NCBI GenBank assembly: GCA_963281155.1
Contig: CAUJLY010000002.1
Location: forward strand, 3,596,001 to 3,660,000
DNA length: 64,000 nt
Source of the DNA: Rhabditophanes sp. KR3021
Taxonomy: Eukaryota > Nematoda > Chromadorea > Rhabditida > Alloionematidae
Direction: 5' to 3'
The notes below the pieces were generated by a model that worked only from the letters and a program-made list of their open reading frames with translations, was not told the origin of the DNA and made no database searches. Both the position numbers and the translations under genes were made by a program. This document shows positions 45,217 to 56,969 of the stretch, piece after piece (the first letter of the stretch is position 1; each line of letters opens with the position of its first letter).

Positions 45217-47379
45217 TTAGTAATTTCTTGGCTTCTTTAACGCAGGCTCATCGTTTTGATCTGGATCCTTGATTCTTTTGTTATCAATCACATATCTATC
45301 AGAGACAGAGTTTTCATTCTCTGTGTTAGTCAACTTAGCAAAGAATTTAGTAAGTTTTGTTTGGTTTGTACAATTAGTGACAGATGTTGCGGAATCTTTA
45401 AAATCGCTTGAATTAAGTGTTAATTGCCCAAGGATTTCCATTTTGGATTTAATAAGGGGGAAAATATGATCATCAGCAGTGTTTTCACAAACAATATAGA
45501 TAATATTTACAAAATTCTTTTGCCCGATACGATGTACTCTGTTTTCGGCTTGTTGGAGAAAACCAGGATTCCAATGAAGTTCGGCAAAGATGACTGTTGA
45601 AGATGCAGTTAAAGTAATTCCTGCATTTGCAGCAGTGATACTCAGGATAGCCATGTAGCACTCAGGATCCGTTTGGAACTTGTTAATGGCTTCTTCCCTT
45701 TTCGGTCCAACTACTTGCCCGTCAATTCTCATGTAACCAATTCTCTTTTTTGCACATTGGGCTTCATATTCATCCAAAACACATCTGTGGTGAGCAAAGA
45801 TGATAATTTTTCTTCTCTCTACGTCTTCATCAAAATAAGTATCAAACACGTACTCTGAAGTCAGTTTAGCCTTAAGCTGGCCTGTCAATCGGTAGTATTC
45901 CATAATGTTGAGATTGGCCTCCGATTCCTTCTCACTTTTAGTGGCAGAGTTTTCAAATTTTGATTTTATGGAGGAGAGTTCCTTTGCCTCTTTAGATAAT
46001 CTTTTCATTGATTCATCAACTCTTGGTCCACGGAGATAATGAACCTTTACCAATTTTTCAGGCAAATCTTTCAAAACGTCACTTTTTTTTCTCCTAATCA
46101 TAAAGAATTTGTTTAATAGGGCAGCTAACTCCACAGGGTGGGAGCTGCCACTAGTATCGAACCCATATTTTCCTGTCTTACCATTACAATACCTTGCTCC
46201 GTAGGTATGAAACCTCGGCGTAAGCTTCGAGTCGATGATATCAAGTTGGGAGTGCAATTCTTCAGGCCTTGACAATGCAGGAGTTCCACTCATCAAAATT
46301 CGTCTGCCGCATACTCGGGATATCTTTTTTGCTGCGGCAGTTCTAACAGCCGAGGCATTTTTGAGGCAGTGGGATTCATCGAAAATTACTACATTCGCCC
46401 CAACCCGATGGAATTCACTCGAAATATGATCAAGCAAGGTATAACTGACAATGATCACATTTTGGTTTGAACGATCATACGGCAAAGTGTCTGATTTCTT
46501 CTCAATGATGAATACTTTGCTCATGTCATACTCGGGCAAGAAGGTGGAGAAAGTATCTCTCCAACTGTAGTGAACCGTTTTAGGGCAAACGATCAAAAGA
46601 GGCCATTCACAGCGGTAGTACCTGGCAATCGCCAAACCTTGGATCGACTTTCCCAAACCCATTTCATCACAAATCAAGCATCTTCCTTCCTTCGAAACTC
46701 CATAATACAACCCCTCCTTCTGGAAAGGGAACATTTTGGCTAATAAATGGGGTTCAACTAATTCTTCACAACTCGTGATAATCTCTTCTTTACTTTGGTG
46801 TTTCTTCTTTTTGTCTTGTATGTATAGTTCAACGACAAATTTGGGTAAGTCATCAAAAGTTATATTGTACTGAGGAAGAAACGGAGCCACATTGTCAATA
46901 AAATTTTTGTGGTCAGGCCAATCTATAATAACACCTCCTAACCCATGTATTTGGGCATTTTTAAATTTATTTTTGCAAAAGCTCACAACAAAGCTGTCGG
47001 GTGGAATTATTTTTGCCAAAATCCGAGACTCCTCGGTAAGCTCCAATTGAACCGTAACCTTTTTCTTAGCGTTAGAGAAATTTAGGGTAGTCATGATTAC
47101 ATTAGAACTCTCTGAGATAACTGGGATTAATGGTTGAGAAGGGGGATTAATCTAAGTAAAAAGTAAATAGTCTAGATGTTTATAAGTTACCTTAGGTCTG
47201 TTCATTTCTTTTTCTGCATTTTCTTCGGCAATTAGCTTCTCATATTGCTTGGGATTCTTTTTTCGCATCCTTTCCCGTGCTTCCAATTTCATCCCCTCAT
47301 AGTAAAGTTGGGGATTACTTAACTTTAGTCGTTGCCTGGCTGCCTCTTGCGCTTCATTCATCGGACCATTGTCCGCCAT
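45217..47379 (-). CDS. SMARCAL1: SMARCAL1-type annealing helicase (HARP domain, SNF2 ATPase)
   Basis: SMARCAL1 rewinds RPA-coated DNA and remodels stalled replication forks. Exons on the minus strand are 47191-47379 and 45217-47151, giving 707 residues; the splice is in phase and joins NRPK to INPPSQP. One HARP-like domain is visible around ESRILAKIIPPDSFVVSFCK to GGVIIDWPDHKNF. The SNF2 core has Q/motif I FPFQKEGLYYGV then CDEMGLGKS, DESH box (VVIFDESHCLKN), motif III RILMSGTPALSRPEEL, motif V AANAGITLTASS and motif VI QQAENRVHRIGQ. There is no zinc finger or HNH domain, so it is not ZRANB3. The 63-residue first exon is charged and helical; I do not see a clear RPA-binding motif. A decayed copy of the 3' end lies at 37082-37335. 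It shares a 242-base divergent promoter with ASPM. Confidence 0.94.
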
Positions 47380-47621
47380 TTTTGAGAGAATGAATACAAT
47401 GTATTACTTTTAACAAACCTTGATTTAGATCCTTTCCAAATCAGACCACTTTCATCCATTTTCTCCAAAGGAAGGCGAATATACGTCAAACCAATAGTTA
47501 TCTCAGCGCGACAGACACCGCCAAAACAATCACAACGTGTGTGATTACAAACGACTGTCGTTCAAATTTAATTAAACTAATAAACATCTAATATCAACGG
47601 TGCAATTGACAATATTGTGCA
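47380..47621. promoter_or_regulatory. 242-base divergent promoter of SMARCAL1 and ASPM
   Basis: The two start codons face away from each other across 242 bases. The centre (about 47500-47550) is GC-richer, with GCGCGACAGACACCGCC and ACAACGTGTGTG. No element is assigned with confidence. Confidence 0.5.
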
Positions 47622-50600
47622 ATGGGTAAGTAATTTTTAATAACCATTATTTCATTTAATATGCGATTGTTTTATTTAACTCGTAATTATTTTCAGAGGA
47701 AGGAACTTTGTCCTCGACTATGAACGAGTCAACTTTGCTGACACCTCGTTCTTACTTCAAGGGCCGTCAAAATGAGGATGTTCAGAACTCCCCCACACCC
47801 ATACGCGAAGCAATGGAAACTCCTGATCTAAAAGTCCAGGAAAGAAGAGATAGGTTGTTAAATAAGCTAAACTGCAATCGCAAGAAGTCGATTGAGACGA
47901 TCGGTATGTAATATAAATTTATAAGCATTAATTAATTTGTTAAGAGGCAAGAAGGAGACGTTCAGTTGAGGTGGAAGAAGGCAATTTCGTGTTTGCTGTC
48001 CCAAACCTACCCCCTCTTGGTAATGTTGATCTGAATAGAGGAAGAAAGGATGAAGCGGAAATGCTTCGTTTGAAAGCTGCTCGTCTTGCTTCAATGGAGA
48101 GAAGAGATGCCGAACGAAAGAGGAAGGCTTCGGAGCTGAAGATTATTAGGTTGGCCTCTAATGAAACAATCGACCTCAACAAGACGGAAAGCAAATTTAT
48201 TGAAGACAGTTTTACCGCTCTACCCCATATTAGTCAGGTAACTATGGATAACTCTAGCACAGCCACATTGGTCGAGGAGGAATTGGGGAATGAAGACCGA
48301 CAAAATGAAACTCTTTCCGCGTGGATTAATGAGTTGCTTGGGCAGGAGAGTGACACTTGTAAAGACGTCGAAGAGTATGCAGCCAAGGCCAAAAAGAATG
48401 CGGATAAGTTACTGAAAAACTTGCTCACTAAAGGCTCAAGTGTCGTGATTGAAGGTGAGCTCGACTCCAGTTCCTTCTCAAGTTCAAAGAGAATGGAAAA
48501 TTGGCTGGCTGCTCAAAACAAAGCTGTGGGCATTTTGAAGAATCTAAAGTGCATCAAATTGATTCAAGGCATGATTCGGACGAAGAACGAAATAATACCT
48601 AAGACAAATGTAAAGCCATGGCTCGACACTGGTTTGCAGATTGCTGCTCTTGAAATGCTTCTGTCATATCATCCTGTGTGGTTGCGACTGGCCTTGGAGA
48701 CTATCTTTGGAGTTGACTTGGCGATCAAAGACTACAGCAGCGCTCATTCCGTATTCACAACCTTCGTCAGTAAAAATGTATTCTGCGACACAAAAATCTT
48801 AAGACAAAAAAAGTATGCTACTCAACCTACTAAGATTTGCGCAACTCCCGCTGGGTGCCAAAAATTGATGGAAAACTTCTTGGATCGCATGCTATCTATT
48901 GTAATGCTGATTGAAGAGTTTCAACGAAATGACGTTATCAATCCTCACAATCCACCAATGTTCGTAAGCGGCTCCAGTATTAAAAGCTCCGGGGAAATCA
49001 TCAATTGGATGTCAAAGGAAGTGATCTCAGCTAAAACCAGTATGAAGCAAATATTGAAAAATATTGAATTTGTCCAAAGCTACAAGCAAAGTTATGGGGA
49101 CGAATTCAATTATTTTGTAAGCAATATTGGGTGTGATTTGTGTGATGGATTTGTCCTTGGGCGGATTGTGGAAGTGGTATGCAATGTAAAGCGCAACTCC
49201 ATCGTCTCAACTCTAAGATCCCCTGGAAATGACAGAATAAGGAAGCTGGGAAATGTTCGTGCTGTCCTGAACGCAGCATCTTCAAATGGCCTGCATTTGG
49301 AGAAAGTGAAAGCTGAGGATGTTGTTGGAGGGAAAGTAAACGTCATTGTTGAAATGCTGTGGAAGATTATTGGAGTCTATGTAGGCAAGACCGAAGAACT
49401 GGAAAAGTTTCGTGCTCAACAAAAACGAGCTGCCGATCTTAAAGCTGAGTGTGAAAGGCTTCACATTCAAAATGAAAGACTTCGAATTCAAAATGAAAAG
49501 ATTGCTGAGGAAAAGCGAGTTGCGGAAGAAGAACAGTTAAGAATGCAAAATGAAAGGATCGCTGAAGAAAATCGAATTGACGAGGAAAACAGACGTTTTG
49601 AAGAACAAAGGCTTGCTCAAGAAAAAAGGTTGGCTGAGGAAAACAAAAGGCTTGCTCAAGAAAAACGTATTGCTGAAGAAAAAAGACTTGCTGAGGAAAT
49701 GAGAGTCGCCGAAGAAGAAAGAATAGCTGGTCTTAGAGCTGAAAAGGAGGCAGAAAGATTAAGAATCCTAAACGAGGAGATTCTTAAAGAAAGGGTGTGT
49801 GCTGCATCTGTTATTCAAAAGTGCTGGCGTGCAAATGTGGAGGTGACTAAAGCTAAGGAGCAATTGAACAAGCTGAGGCAGGAACACAAACTAAGAGAAG
49901 TTTGGGCTGTGAATCAAATCAGCGTGTTCTGGGTCAATATCTTGAATATTCGCCGAGCAAAGAAGCTGTTATCTGAGTTGGCCGTTGAAAGAAGCTCAAG
50001 GGAACAGTCAGCTATTACCCTTCAAAGATATTGGAGAGGTATAATTCAAATGCGTTATGCAAAGCTGGTGTTGGAGAAACTTGTTGATCAAAAATTGAGA
50101 AGAAACCAGGCAGCAACCACGATTCAAAGATGTTGGTGGAACTTTTTAAATTCCAAGCAATCAAAGTTAATAATTGCCGAGGAGAAGTTAAGAAGAGTAA
50201 AAGCAGCATCCGTCATCCAATCTTTCTGGCGCAATTATTTACAAATTTCGAAAGCCAAACAGAAACTGTTCAGATTAAAGGAAGCAGCTAAAGAAGATTT
50301 GACAAAATATGAAGCTGCTGCTCTCTTACAATCTCAATTTAGGAAAGTGAAAGAACACAAAAAGACCCTACTTATCACAGACATTACTCTTGATGCTATG
50401 AAAAGGATAAGTAACAGTATAAATCTCAGGGAAACAAAGGAGAAAAATCGGGCTGCAACAACTATCCAATCTTTTTATCGTGGGTATTTCTCAAGAAAGA
50501 TGAACAAAGACATTGTGGATCAAATTAGAGTAAACATGCAGTTGTTCAAAGAAGAAGTCAGGACAAACCTAGTTTTGGATGTTTCTGATATGGAGTCGCC

Positions 50601-51151
50601 AGTACACAACAGATTTGATACTATTTCTTCGATGTTAAAAAGCGGGAAGAAAGAGCACTACAAGGGATCCTTTGAATCGTTGGCTAGATTGCTAAGATAC
50701 ACTCCGGCTCTTGGATTTTACTTCGCCCAAGTTTCTGGTCATGTTTCTTTAGTGTATGCGATGGGTTCTTTACATCGTGGTCCTGAACATTTAGAGCTTT
50801 CTATGCCCTTTTCTGAAATTCTGCACACGCTCCTGAGTTATGAACCTTCCGCCAATCTGATGAAAAGCGAATTTAGGAACATTGCGAAATTGGCATCACA
50901 CTACATGTATGCTCATCACTGGAATGAGACTGTCGTCTACAATTTAGGTAGAGTTCTCTTGCTCTTAAAAAGTCGGAATTGTCCCCAAGAAGCTGTAAGT
51001 TCAAATAATTTTTTATATCTATCCATAATATTCTTTTCAGTTCAGGAAGGTCAATTTCTATTTGAAGAAATTAGAAAAAAACTTCAAAAACTTGCAGTCA
51101 AATGATAAAAGAAAAGTCATTGTAAATGAGTTGAAGCAAATCTTCCAATAA
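47622..51151 (+). CDS. ASPM: ASPM / abnormal spindle protein, compact form
   Basis: ASPM focuses spindle microtubule minus ends with katanin and controls spindle orientation. Exons are 47622-47625, 47697-47903, 47945-50994 and 51041-51151, giving 1,123 residues. The first coding exon is only four bases (ATGG). An N-terminal region with ERKRKASELKII-type helices leads to the ASPM-specific segment (ALEMLLSYHPVWLRLALETI), equivalent to LKLLLSYNPLWLRIGLET in human. A calponin-homology-like region follows (CDLCDGFVLGRIVEVV...LGNVRAVLNAASSNGLHL). Then comes a long charged coiled coil of AEEKRLAEE repeats and about seven IQ motifs (AASVIQKCWRANVE, AITLQRYWRGIIQ, AATTIQRCWWNFLN, AATTIQSFYRGYFSRK). 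A helical C-terminus follows. Splicing the last 46-base intron replaces an alternative unspliced end and gives the more natural FRKVNFYLKKLEKNF. The N-terminal ASH domain of human ASPM is missing and IQ repeats are few. Confidence 0.93.
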
Positions 51152-51691
51152 TTCGAATTTCCCTATTATAATTATGTACAATATATTTACTAACGTATTG
51201 AACAATTACCTACGTTTTAATAAGATGTTATAAAACATATCATTCATTATTTTGTTCGTATTTCATTCAAAAATTATTTTGTTTGTATTTCATTCAAAAA
51301 TTATTTTGTTTTCGTATACGTGACACCAAAGTCTACCTATTCAGGACAATTAGGTGCTATAACAACCGTTAGGTATTGTAATAAACTAACCGTTTATCGG
51401 TTTGTCTCAAACAACTTTAAAAATAATTTGAATTTTGAGTCCAAATCTCCATCCAAATATTTGCTAGTCATTTTCGATTCTAAACAACACATTGATTAAA
51501 TTTGTTTATTAGTTAATTGTATGTTTTGGGGATGATCGTTACTATCACTGTTCATCGATTGTATAAACAATTATAAATATTCCACTCATTTAAATGACAT
51601 CTCAAAGAACATCAACTAAATCGCATTCCAAATAATTTGTTTTATCATAATCTTGCAATGCGTATGTACTAATTTGTATTTTAGAGTGTTA
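51152..51691. other. ASPM 3' flank and TRAPPC10 leader
   Basis: Contains a 27-bp repeat at 51246-51316. A very short intron-like segment, GTATGTACTAATTTGTATTTTAG (51662-51684), ends seven bases before the TRAPPC10 start and includes a TACTAAT branch-point-like element. No other coding sequence. Confidence 0.45.
51246..51316. repeat. 27-bp tandem repeat, 2.6 copies
   Basis: The unit ATTATTTTGTTCGTATTTCA plus TTCAAAA starts at 51246, 51273 and 51300, exactly 27 bases apart; the third copy is partial. Confidence 0.85.
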
Positions 51692-54600
51692 ATGGAAGAA
51701 CCACTCTTCCTAAATATCCAAAAAAGCTATTCGATTATCTTTTCATGGAAAGGAAGTCTTCGGTCCAAAAGAGTCAATTGGTCACCAGATTACTGGTCAA
51801 GACAAAACGTATTCACTGTCTTGGAAACGGTAATTTCAAACTATCCACATTCAATATTTATTTTCAGAGATTCAAAGCAATATCCGTATCCACTGCAGAT
51901 AAAGTTTACGACGCAACTTGTCAAATATGATTGCGATTCAATTTTAAGGAAGGGTCAAAATGATATTAGGCATTTCAACTCAATTCCCTTCATTCACCTC
52001 TTTTTTGTTGATTGTTCCAGTGCCGAGGAATACAAGCAAACAGTTCGACATCAAATCAGTGAATGGTTTTCGTATTTGAGCAATATTGATAAAGCACAGT
52101 GGTTAATTGTATTCGACAGTAAAAGCGCGAGAGAAAGCAAAAATAGAAATGGAGTCTATGAAAAGATAAAATCCGATTTTTCTGGCCATATGTCCCATTT
52201 GGTGGACGTTCATGATGCACCAACCATGCTCACTCTTGAAACTTCAATTTCCCAATCGCTTCTCGCAGCTATCGATGTATACGCTACAAATGTCGAAACT
52301 TTGTTGCACGAATACAGACTGCAATACAAAACAAGCCAATTTAACTTATTGCAGTACTCGGACGGGTTCTTCACACTTATGCACTTTTATTGGAGTCTTT
52401 CTCTTTTAGAAGTTGTGCTCTCCCAATTAGATGACCAGAGAGCCTTCTTGGATACTATCATAAACGCATACATTCACGACCAAAATAGTTTGCCTTGGTC
52501 AGATGATGTGAAGGAATATAAAGAATTCACGTTACTATCAAATTTAATGGCTTCGCAAACTAGCAATGGAGCCAACAATGTGACACGAATTATTTACCTA
52601 AGGAAATACATTTTAGCTCAGCAAATTATGACGTCCTTCGCCATTTATTTTGAACGTACGAAGCGAGCTATAAACTCAGATGTCAACGCCAATTTAGAAA
52701 GACTAGCTATTCTCAAAGTTGACATTAGTTCCATGATATTGAAAAGTGTCTTTGAAACAATCCTCAAGATTAAGAATGACATTTATCACTTGAATTTAAC
52801 TGTCGACACACTAGCCTACGAAGTTTGGATTGTTTTGATAATATTAGAGTGCTTCGAGTTCGCAACCATTCTAACCCCACAGATGTTCAACAAAGACCTA
52901 GGAGCCAATAACATATGCTGTTTATTAAGGATGAAATGCAATTCAATCGTACAGTCCTGGAAACTACTCCAGCAAAAGAAATTCACCTTGAGTATCACCG
53001 ACCTAGATCACTTTCCAATTAATGGCCCCTTCTTTGGGAATGAAGTTAATTTGTTGTCCAAATTCAAAGAATGCCTAACAAATAAATCGGACTTCCAACT
53101 TTACTTCGAAAGCACCTTCGCTGAAGCTATCACTGAAATGAAAAATCTGAATTACTTTCGAAGTGCATCACTAGCTCGCTTGCAACTTGCTGACTTCATC
53201 AACGAAACAGGGAACCCAGAACGATCTTTAGCTTTGAAAATTGATATTTTGAAGTCGATGATGTACCAAGAAAAGAATCAAACTACTTCCATTTCAATCA
53301 TGGTTGATCACTTAATACACTCTATTGTCCAACAAAAAAAGAAGCTTTATTCCACGAGGAGTTAATGCTATTTTGCACATATGGCTTACATTTCATGAAG
53401 AACAAGCGCAATTACCACACCATCATATTTGACACCCTCATAACAAAGCAATTGAAATTACCAACATGGCTTGAGAAGAAACAATTAATGGTAATAAAGA
53501 CAAATAGCTATCAAAATACGTGTTTAAACTGTGTTACGGGCCAAACCAAGCAATTTGAATTTGATATTCACTCTTCCATTCCTGCAACTGTTTCTGGTGT
53601 CAAAATAAACGCCATTTTCAGGTTGTTGAAGAAAGAAGATCTAGCGACTTTAGTCAAATCAAGACCCCTATTTTTAGCCAAATACAATGCAGAGGAATCG
53701 GTGAATAGATTAGGATGTCTTCACAAAGGCGGCTTTTCTGATTCTAAACGATTAGGTATTCCAGATGATGTGATCAAATTCGAAGTTACTCTTAAATCAG
53801 ACACTATTTCACCGGGAGGTAATAATCCATGTTCATTACAATACACATTCCATCAAACCGGACTGTATCTATTTGATTCCACTGAAATTGTATTCCCAAA
53901 CGGCATCATAGTTAACTTGAATTATTCGGAGATGCTATACACTGAAAACGATGTATTCAAGCCACTGTTTAGAAATATATTCTGCCTCGTAGATGATGTT
54001 CAGCCATACGTAAACCTAAAACAAAATCACCATTTTGAAAATGTTTTGGCCGGAGTTGTGCAAACTATCCAAATGACACTCACCTGTGGTTCAAAAGATA
54101 TGGGGCCGACTACATTGCAAATAGGACCAAAGATGATTCAAGATGAAAGGTTGGAGTTCTGTGGAAGTGACGGGTTATGGAATAATAATGTGGCTATAAA
54201 TGTACCCGAATTGAAAGCAAACCAAACAATAGTAGTCGATATTGAGGTATATTTGCCAACTGCAAGATTATCCTTCGCAAACTGGAGTGATCCGCCATTG
54301 TGCAAAAAAGTTGAAGTTAAATGGTGCCAAAATGTGTACATGTTCACCATTGAATTTATACCAATCCTAAATGTAGTTACTACCACATCAATCATGGACA
54401 ACAAGGCCTTATTTGAAATGGAAATTCATAGGAAGCATGGGAAGAAGTTGATTATTCAACCCCATGATGCAAGTTTCCACGTTGTTGATAAAGAAAACGA
54501 CTCTATTTCAATTGAAAGACTTAACAAGGAGATTGGAGAAAATGAAGCAATTGGTTCCGTTTTCTCAATTGTTTGGTTGCTGGAAAATACAACAAGAGGG

Positions 54601-55284
54601 ACCAGTAATTTGACCAATCCACTCCTAAGGTACAGACTCAAATTTAAGTACAAGGTCTTCGAGAAGGACGATGTGGATGGATGCTTAAAGGAGATTTCAT
54701 TTGATAGAGGTTACCAATTAGTAAGTGAATTTAACTTTGCCATTCCGACTGTCGAATATGAAATCTGTGCCCAGCTTTTATCAGAACTTCCGCAAACAGT
54801 CGTCTGCAGATCATTAAACAATTGTGAAATGGTTCTTTCGATTAGGAGTATCATCAACAAGGTGGAAACAATAATCGTTGGCGTAGATGGGGACAAAAGT
54901 CTGTGGCACATTCCAACTCAGTTAAAACAATTGACGATAAAAGAAAGTGGTTTAGGCCAAATAACTTTCACCGTCGTACCACAATGCGTTGGCTTTCTGC
55001 CGTACCCCAACATTACCTTATATATCTTTGACAAAGAGCATGGGAACCCGGAAAAAATTAAAGAAGCGATCGAACCTCATTCATCCGTAATTGGTAAACA
55101 AATATGCATTTTCTCCAGAACCAAGGGAAAGCAAATACACGTCCTTGGCCAACAAATTAGTGGTGCAAATGACAATGTCTCGCATAATAGTAGTCGGCAT
55201 TTAAAAGACGAAAATCACTCTTCGAGTAGAAGTTCGTTAAGAGATTCGGCCAAACAAAAGCTGCAAAAGTTTTTCGACAAATAA
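51692..55284 (+). CDS. TRAPPC10: TRAPP complex subunit 10 (TRAPPC10/Trs130-like), one frame break
   Basis: TRAPPC10 belongs to the TRAPPII complex that activates Rab11/Rab1-type GTPases at the Golgi. Two long frames, 51692-53365 and 53365-55284, belong together. The N-terminus has NVFTVLETVISNYPHS, IPFIHLFFVDCSSAEEYKQT and EWFSYLSNIDKAQWLIVFD, matching the TRAPPC10 pattern (LPFLHIYWTECCDTEVYKATVKDDL...WLIVI). A helical middle follows (ANLERLAILKVDISSMILKS), then a beta-rich C-terminal half of immunoglobulin-like strands. The frame shifts at 53338-53347 in an A7 run (CAACAAAAAAAG); one extra A continues as EALFHEELMLF. Corrected length is about 1,197 residues, against 1,259 in human. The start ATG at 51692 sits seven bases after an acceptor-like TTTTAG. 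There are no introns inside the coding part. Trs120/TRAPPC9 is a less likely alternative. Confidence 0.85.
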
Positions 55285-56307
55285 TACTTTCAAATTTAAA
55301 AATGCATAATATTAGCAAATGTACTTAATAAAAGAATTTCTATAGAGAACTAAAGATTTTAAATAAAAAACTGTAATTTGAAAGAGTATCTATTTATCGA
55401 AGGCCATTTATTTTTAGACAAGTTATGATTCTAATAAAATATTTAAAATGGGATTAGCTCAAAATTTTAACATCGACTAAGTAATGTTAAATAGATACCT
55501 TATTTATGGAATTAATGCCTAGTTAAGTCTTTTGTCTGTTTAGGGCTTGGAGATAACTGCATTTGTCGAATTTGTATTTGGACTTCCAACAATAACATTT
55601 GCTTTCGGAGGTTTCTTTTTACTTTTGTTATCATTTTTTCCCTTCTTTCGCAGTTGCTTTGACAGTGTCTTCCAGCATCTCAACTTCTTCTAGATTCTCC
55701 ACGAGTACAGGCAACGGGTTCCGAAGTTTGGTCTCCATAATAGACTTCACATTATGATTACAATTGTATTATTAATGCTTAAACTCTAGTCCAGTTCTCC
55801 TGAATTGGAATACAGCTTAAGTACATTCTTTTTATATTCTATGTTCCTTCTTATATGCATATTTATGTTCCCTTTTCATATCATTATTATCGAGGATAAG
55901 TATTTGACACGTATGTCTATTCTAGCATATCTTCACATTATGTGTAGATGACGATTGTACCCCAGCTTTCGGATTTAAAACAAGTTGATTATGCTTGGAA
56001 GTTTCACTTTGTGAGATACATTTCTTCCCGAATTCCGCCGTTCACCTTTTTCTTTCTTTGTCTCGGTGCACACATAAATAAGATCAAAAAGATACCCAAC
56101 AATGTTAGAAGTGCCATGAGTAAATTGATAACAATAATATCATTCAAATTTAAAGTCATGGCTTTTATTTATTCTAAATTTGAATAAACAAGACAATATT
56201 CAAATTAATTTTAAAAGAGCTAATACTTACTTTGGTTGATTAAGGCCTGTTAAATAACCTGCCACGTCATGCACACCGTTCACATTTTGACAAATTACAT
56301 AAGCAAC
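55285..56307. other. intergenic region with a small broken frame (55540-55738, minus)
   Basis: On the minus strand METKLRNPLPVLVENLEEVE starts at 55738. After a frame change in a GGGAAAAAA run (about 55635) it continues as KSKKKPPKANVIVGSPNTN with stop at 55540. The composition is clearly protein-like, but I recognise no family. It may be a small gene with a base error or a last exon. The rest of the region is AT-rich without features. Confidence 0.3.
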
Positions 56308-56969
56308 TTATTTTCCATTATTTTCAAAGCTGTGTACTCCGTATCCTTTTAAAAGAACTTGAAATTGAGAATATGCATGATCAAAGAATTGGATCGTCTT
56401 CTTTGTATACTTGTACTTATTGAAGGACAAAGAGTCGATCTTCATAATATTCAGATCATCTGCGTCTGTGTAAAGTTCCAATGTGCAGTTTTTAGCTAAT
56501 GTAAAAAATTGGCTCTTTCCAGACACCCATTCTTCAGTACTTGGAACATGGTGAGCAAAATGGCCATACGCTGTAATTCCGTCTTTCAATAAACAGCAGA
56601 TTGATTGTTATGAATTAAGGATATGGAAGTACATCCAATATCACTCACAACAACATTCTCTCCATTTACGTTATTGTTGTCAGTGTAAATTGTGATATTT
56701 GAATCCTTGTTACAGTTTAAATCCAACTTTGGTGGTGGAACAAAGGAAACCATGATTGGGCAAGTTGCTGAAATACTAATACTCGCATTATAATTCAAAT
56801 TTTGGTTGTCATCATTGATACTAGTGTACATATCAACACTGGCATAATGTTGTTTTTGCCCAATTCTGGTGTCATATTCAATACTTTTATTTGAAAACCA
56901 AACTCCATTATAATACACAGCAATATTGATCCCAATCAAATTAGCCTGAACAAGCGATACAATTAACAT
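56308..56969 (-). CDS. secreted-type protein of unknown function, one frame break
   Basis: Minus-strand frame from ATG at 56969 begins MLIVSLVQANLIGINIAVYY, which may be a weak signal peptide. It is Asn- and Ser-rich with several N-glycosylation sequons (NKS, NYT-like, NQS) and five or more cysteines. At about 56583-56590 the frame TTTATTGAAAGACGG shifts by one base and continues as KDGITAYGHFAHHVPSTEEW through FFDHAYSQFQVLLKGYGVHS to a stop at 56308. Joined length is about 220 residues. No known domain is recognised. Its start codon overlaps the last codons of the truncated ABCB frame (56963-56969). It may be lineage-specific, or it may have arisen with the rearrangement that gutted the ABCB gene. 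Confidence 0.45.

Noticed and set aside
50995..51105. Unspliced C-terminus of ASPM ending LQKLAVK
   Set aside because: A GTAAGT...TTTTCAG intron (50995-51040) joins in phase to a lysine-rich helical tail typical of ASPM; the unspliced end reads through intron sequence.
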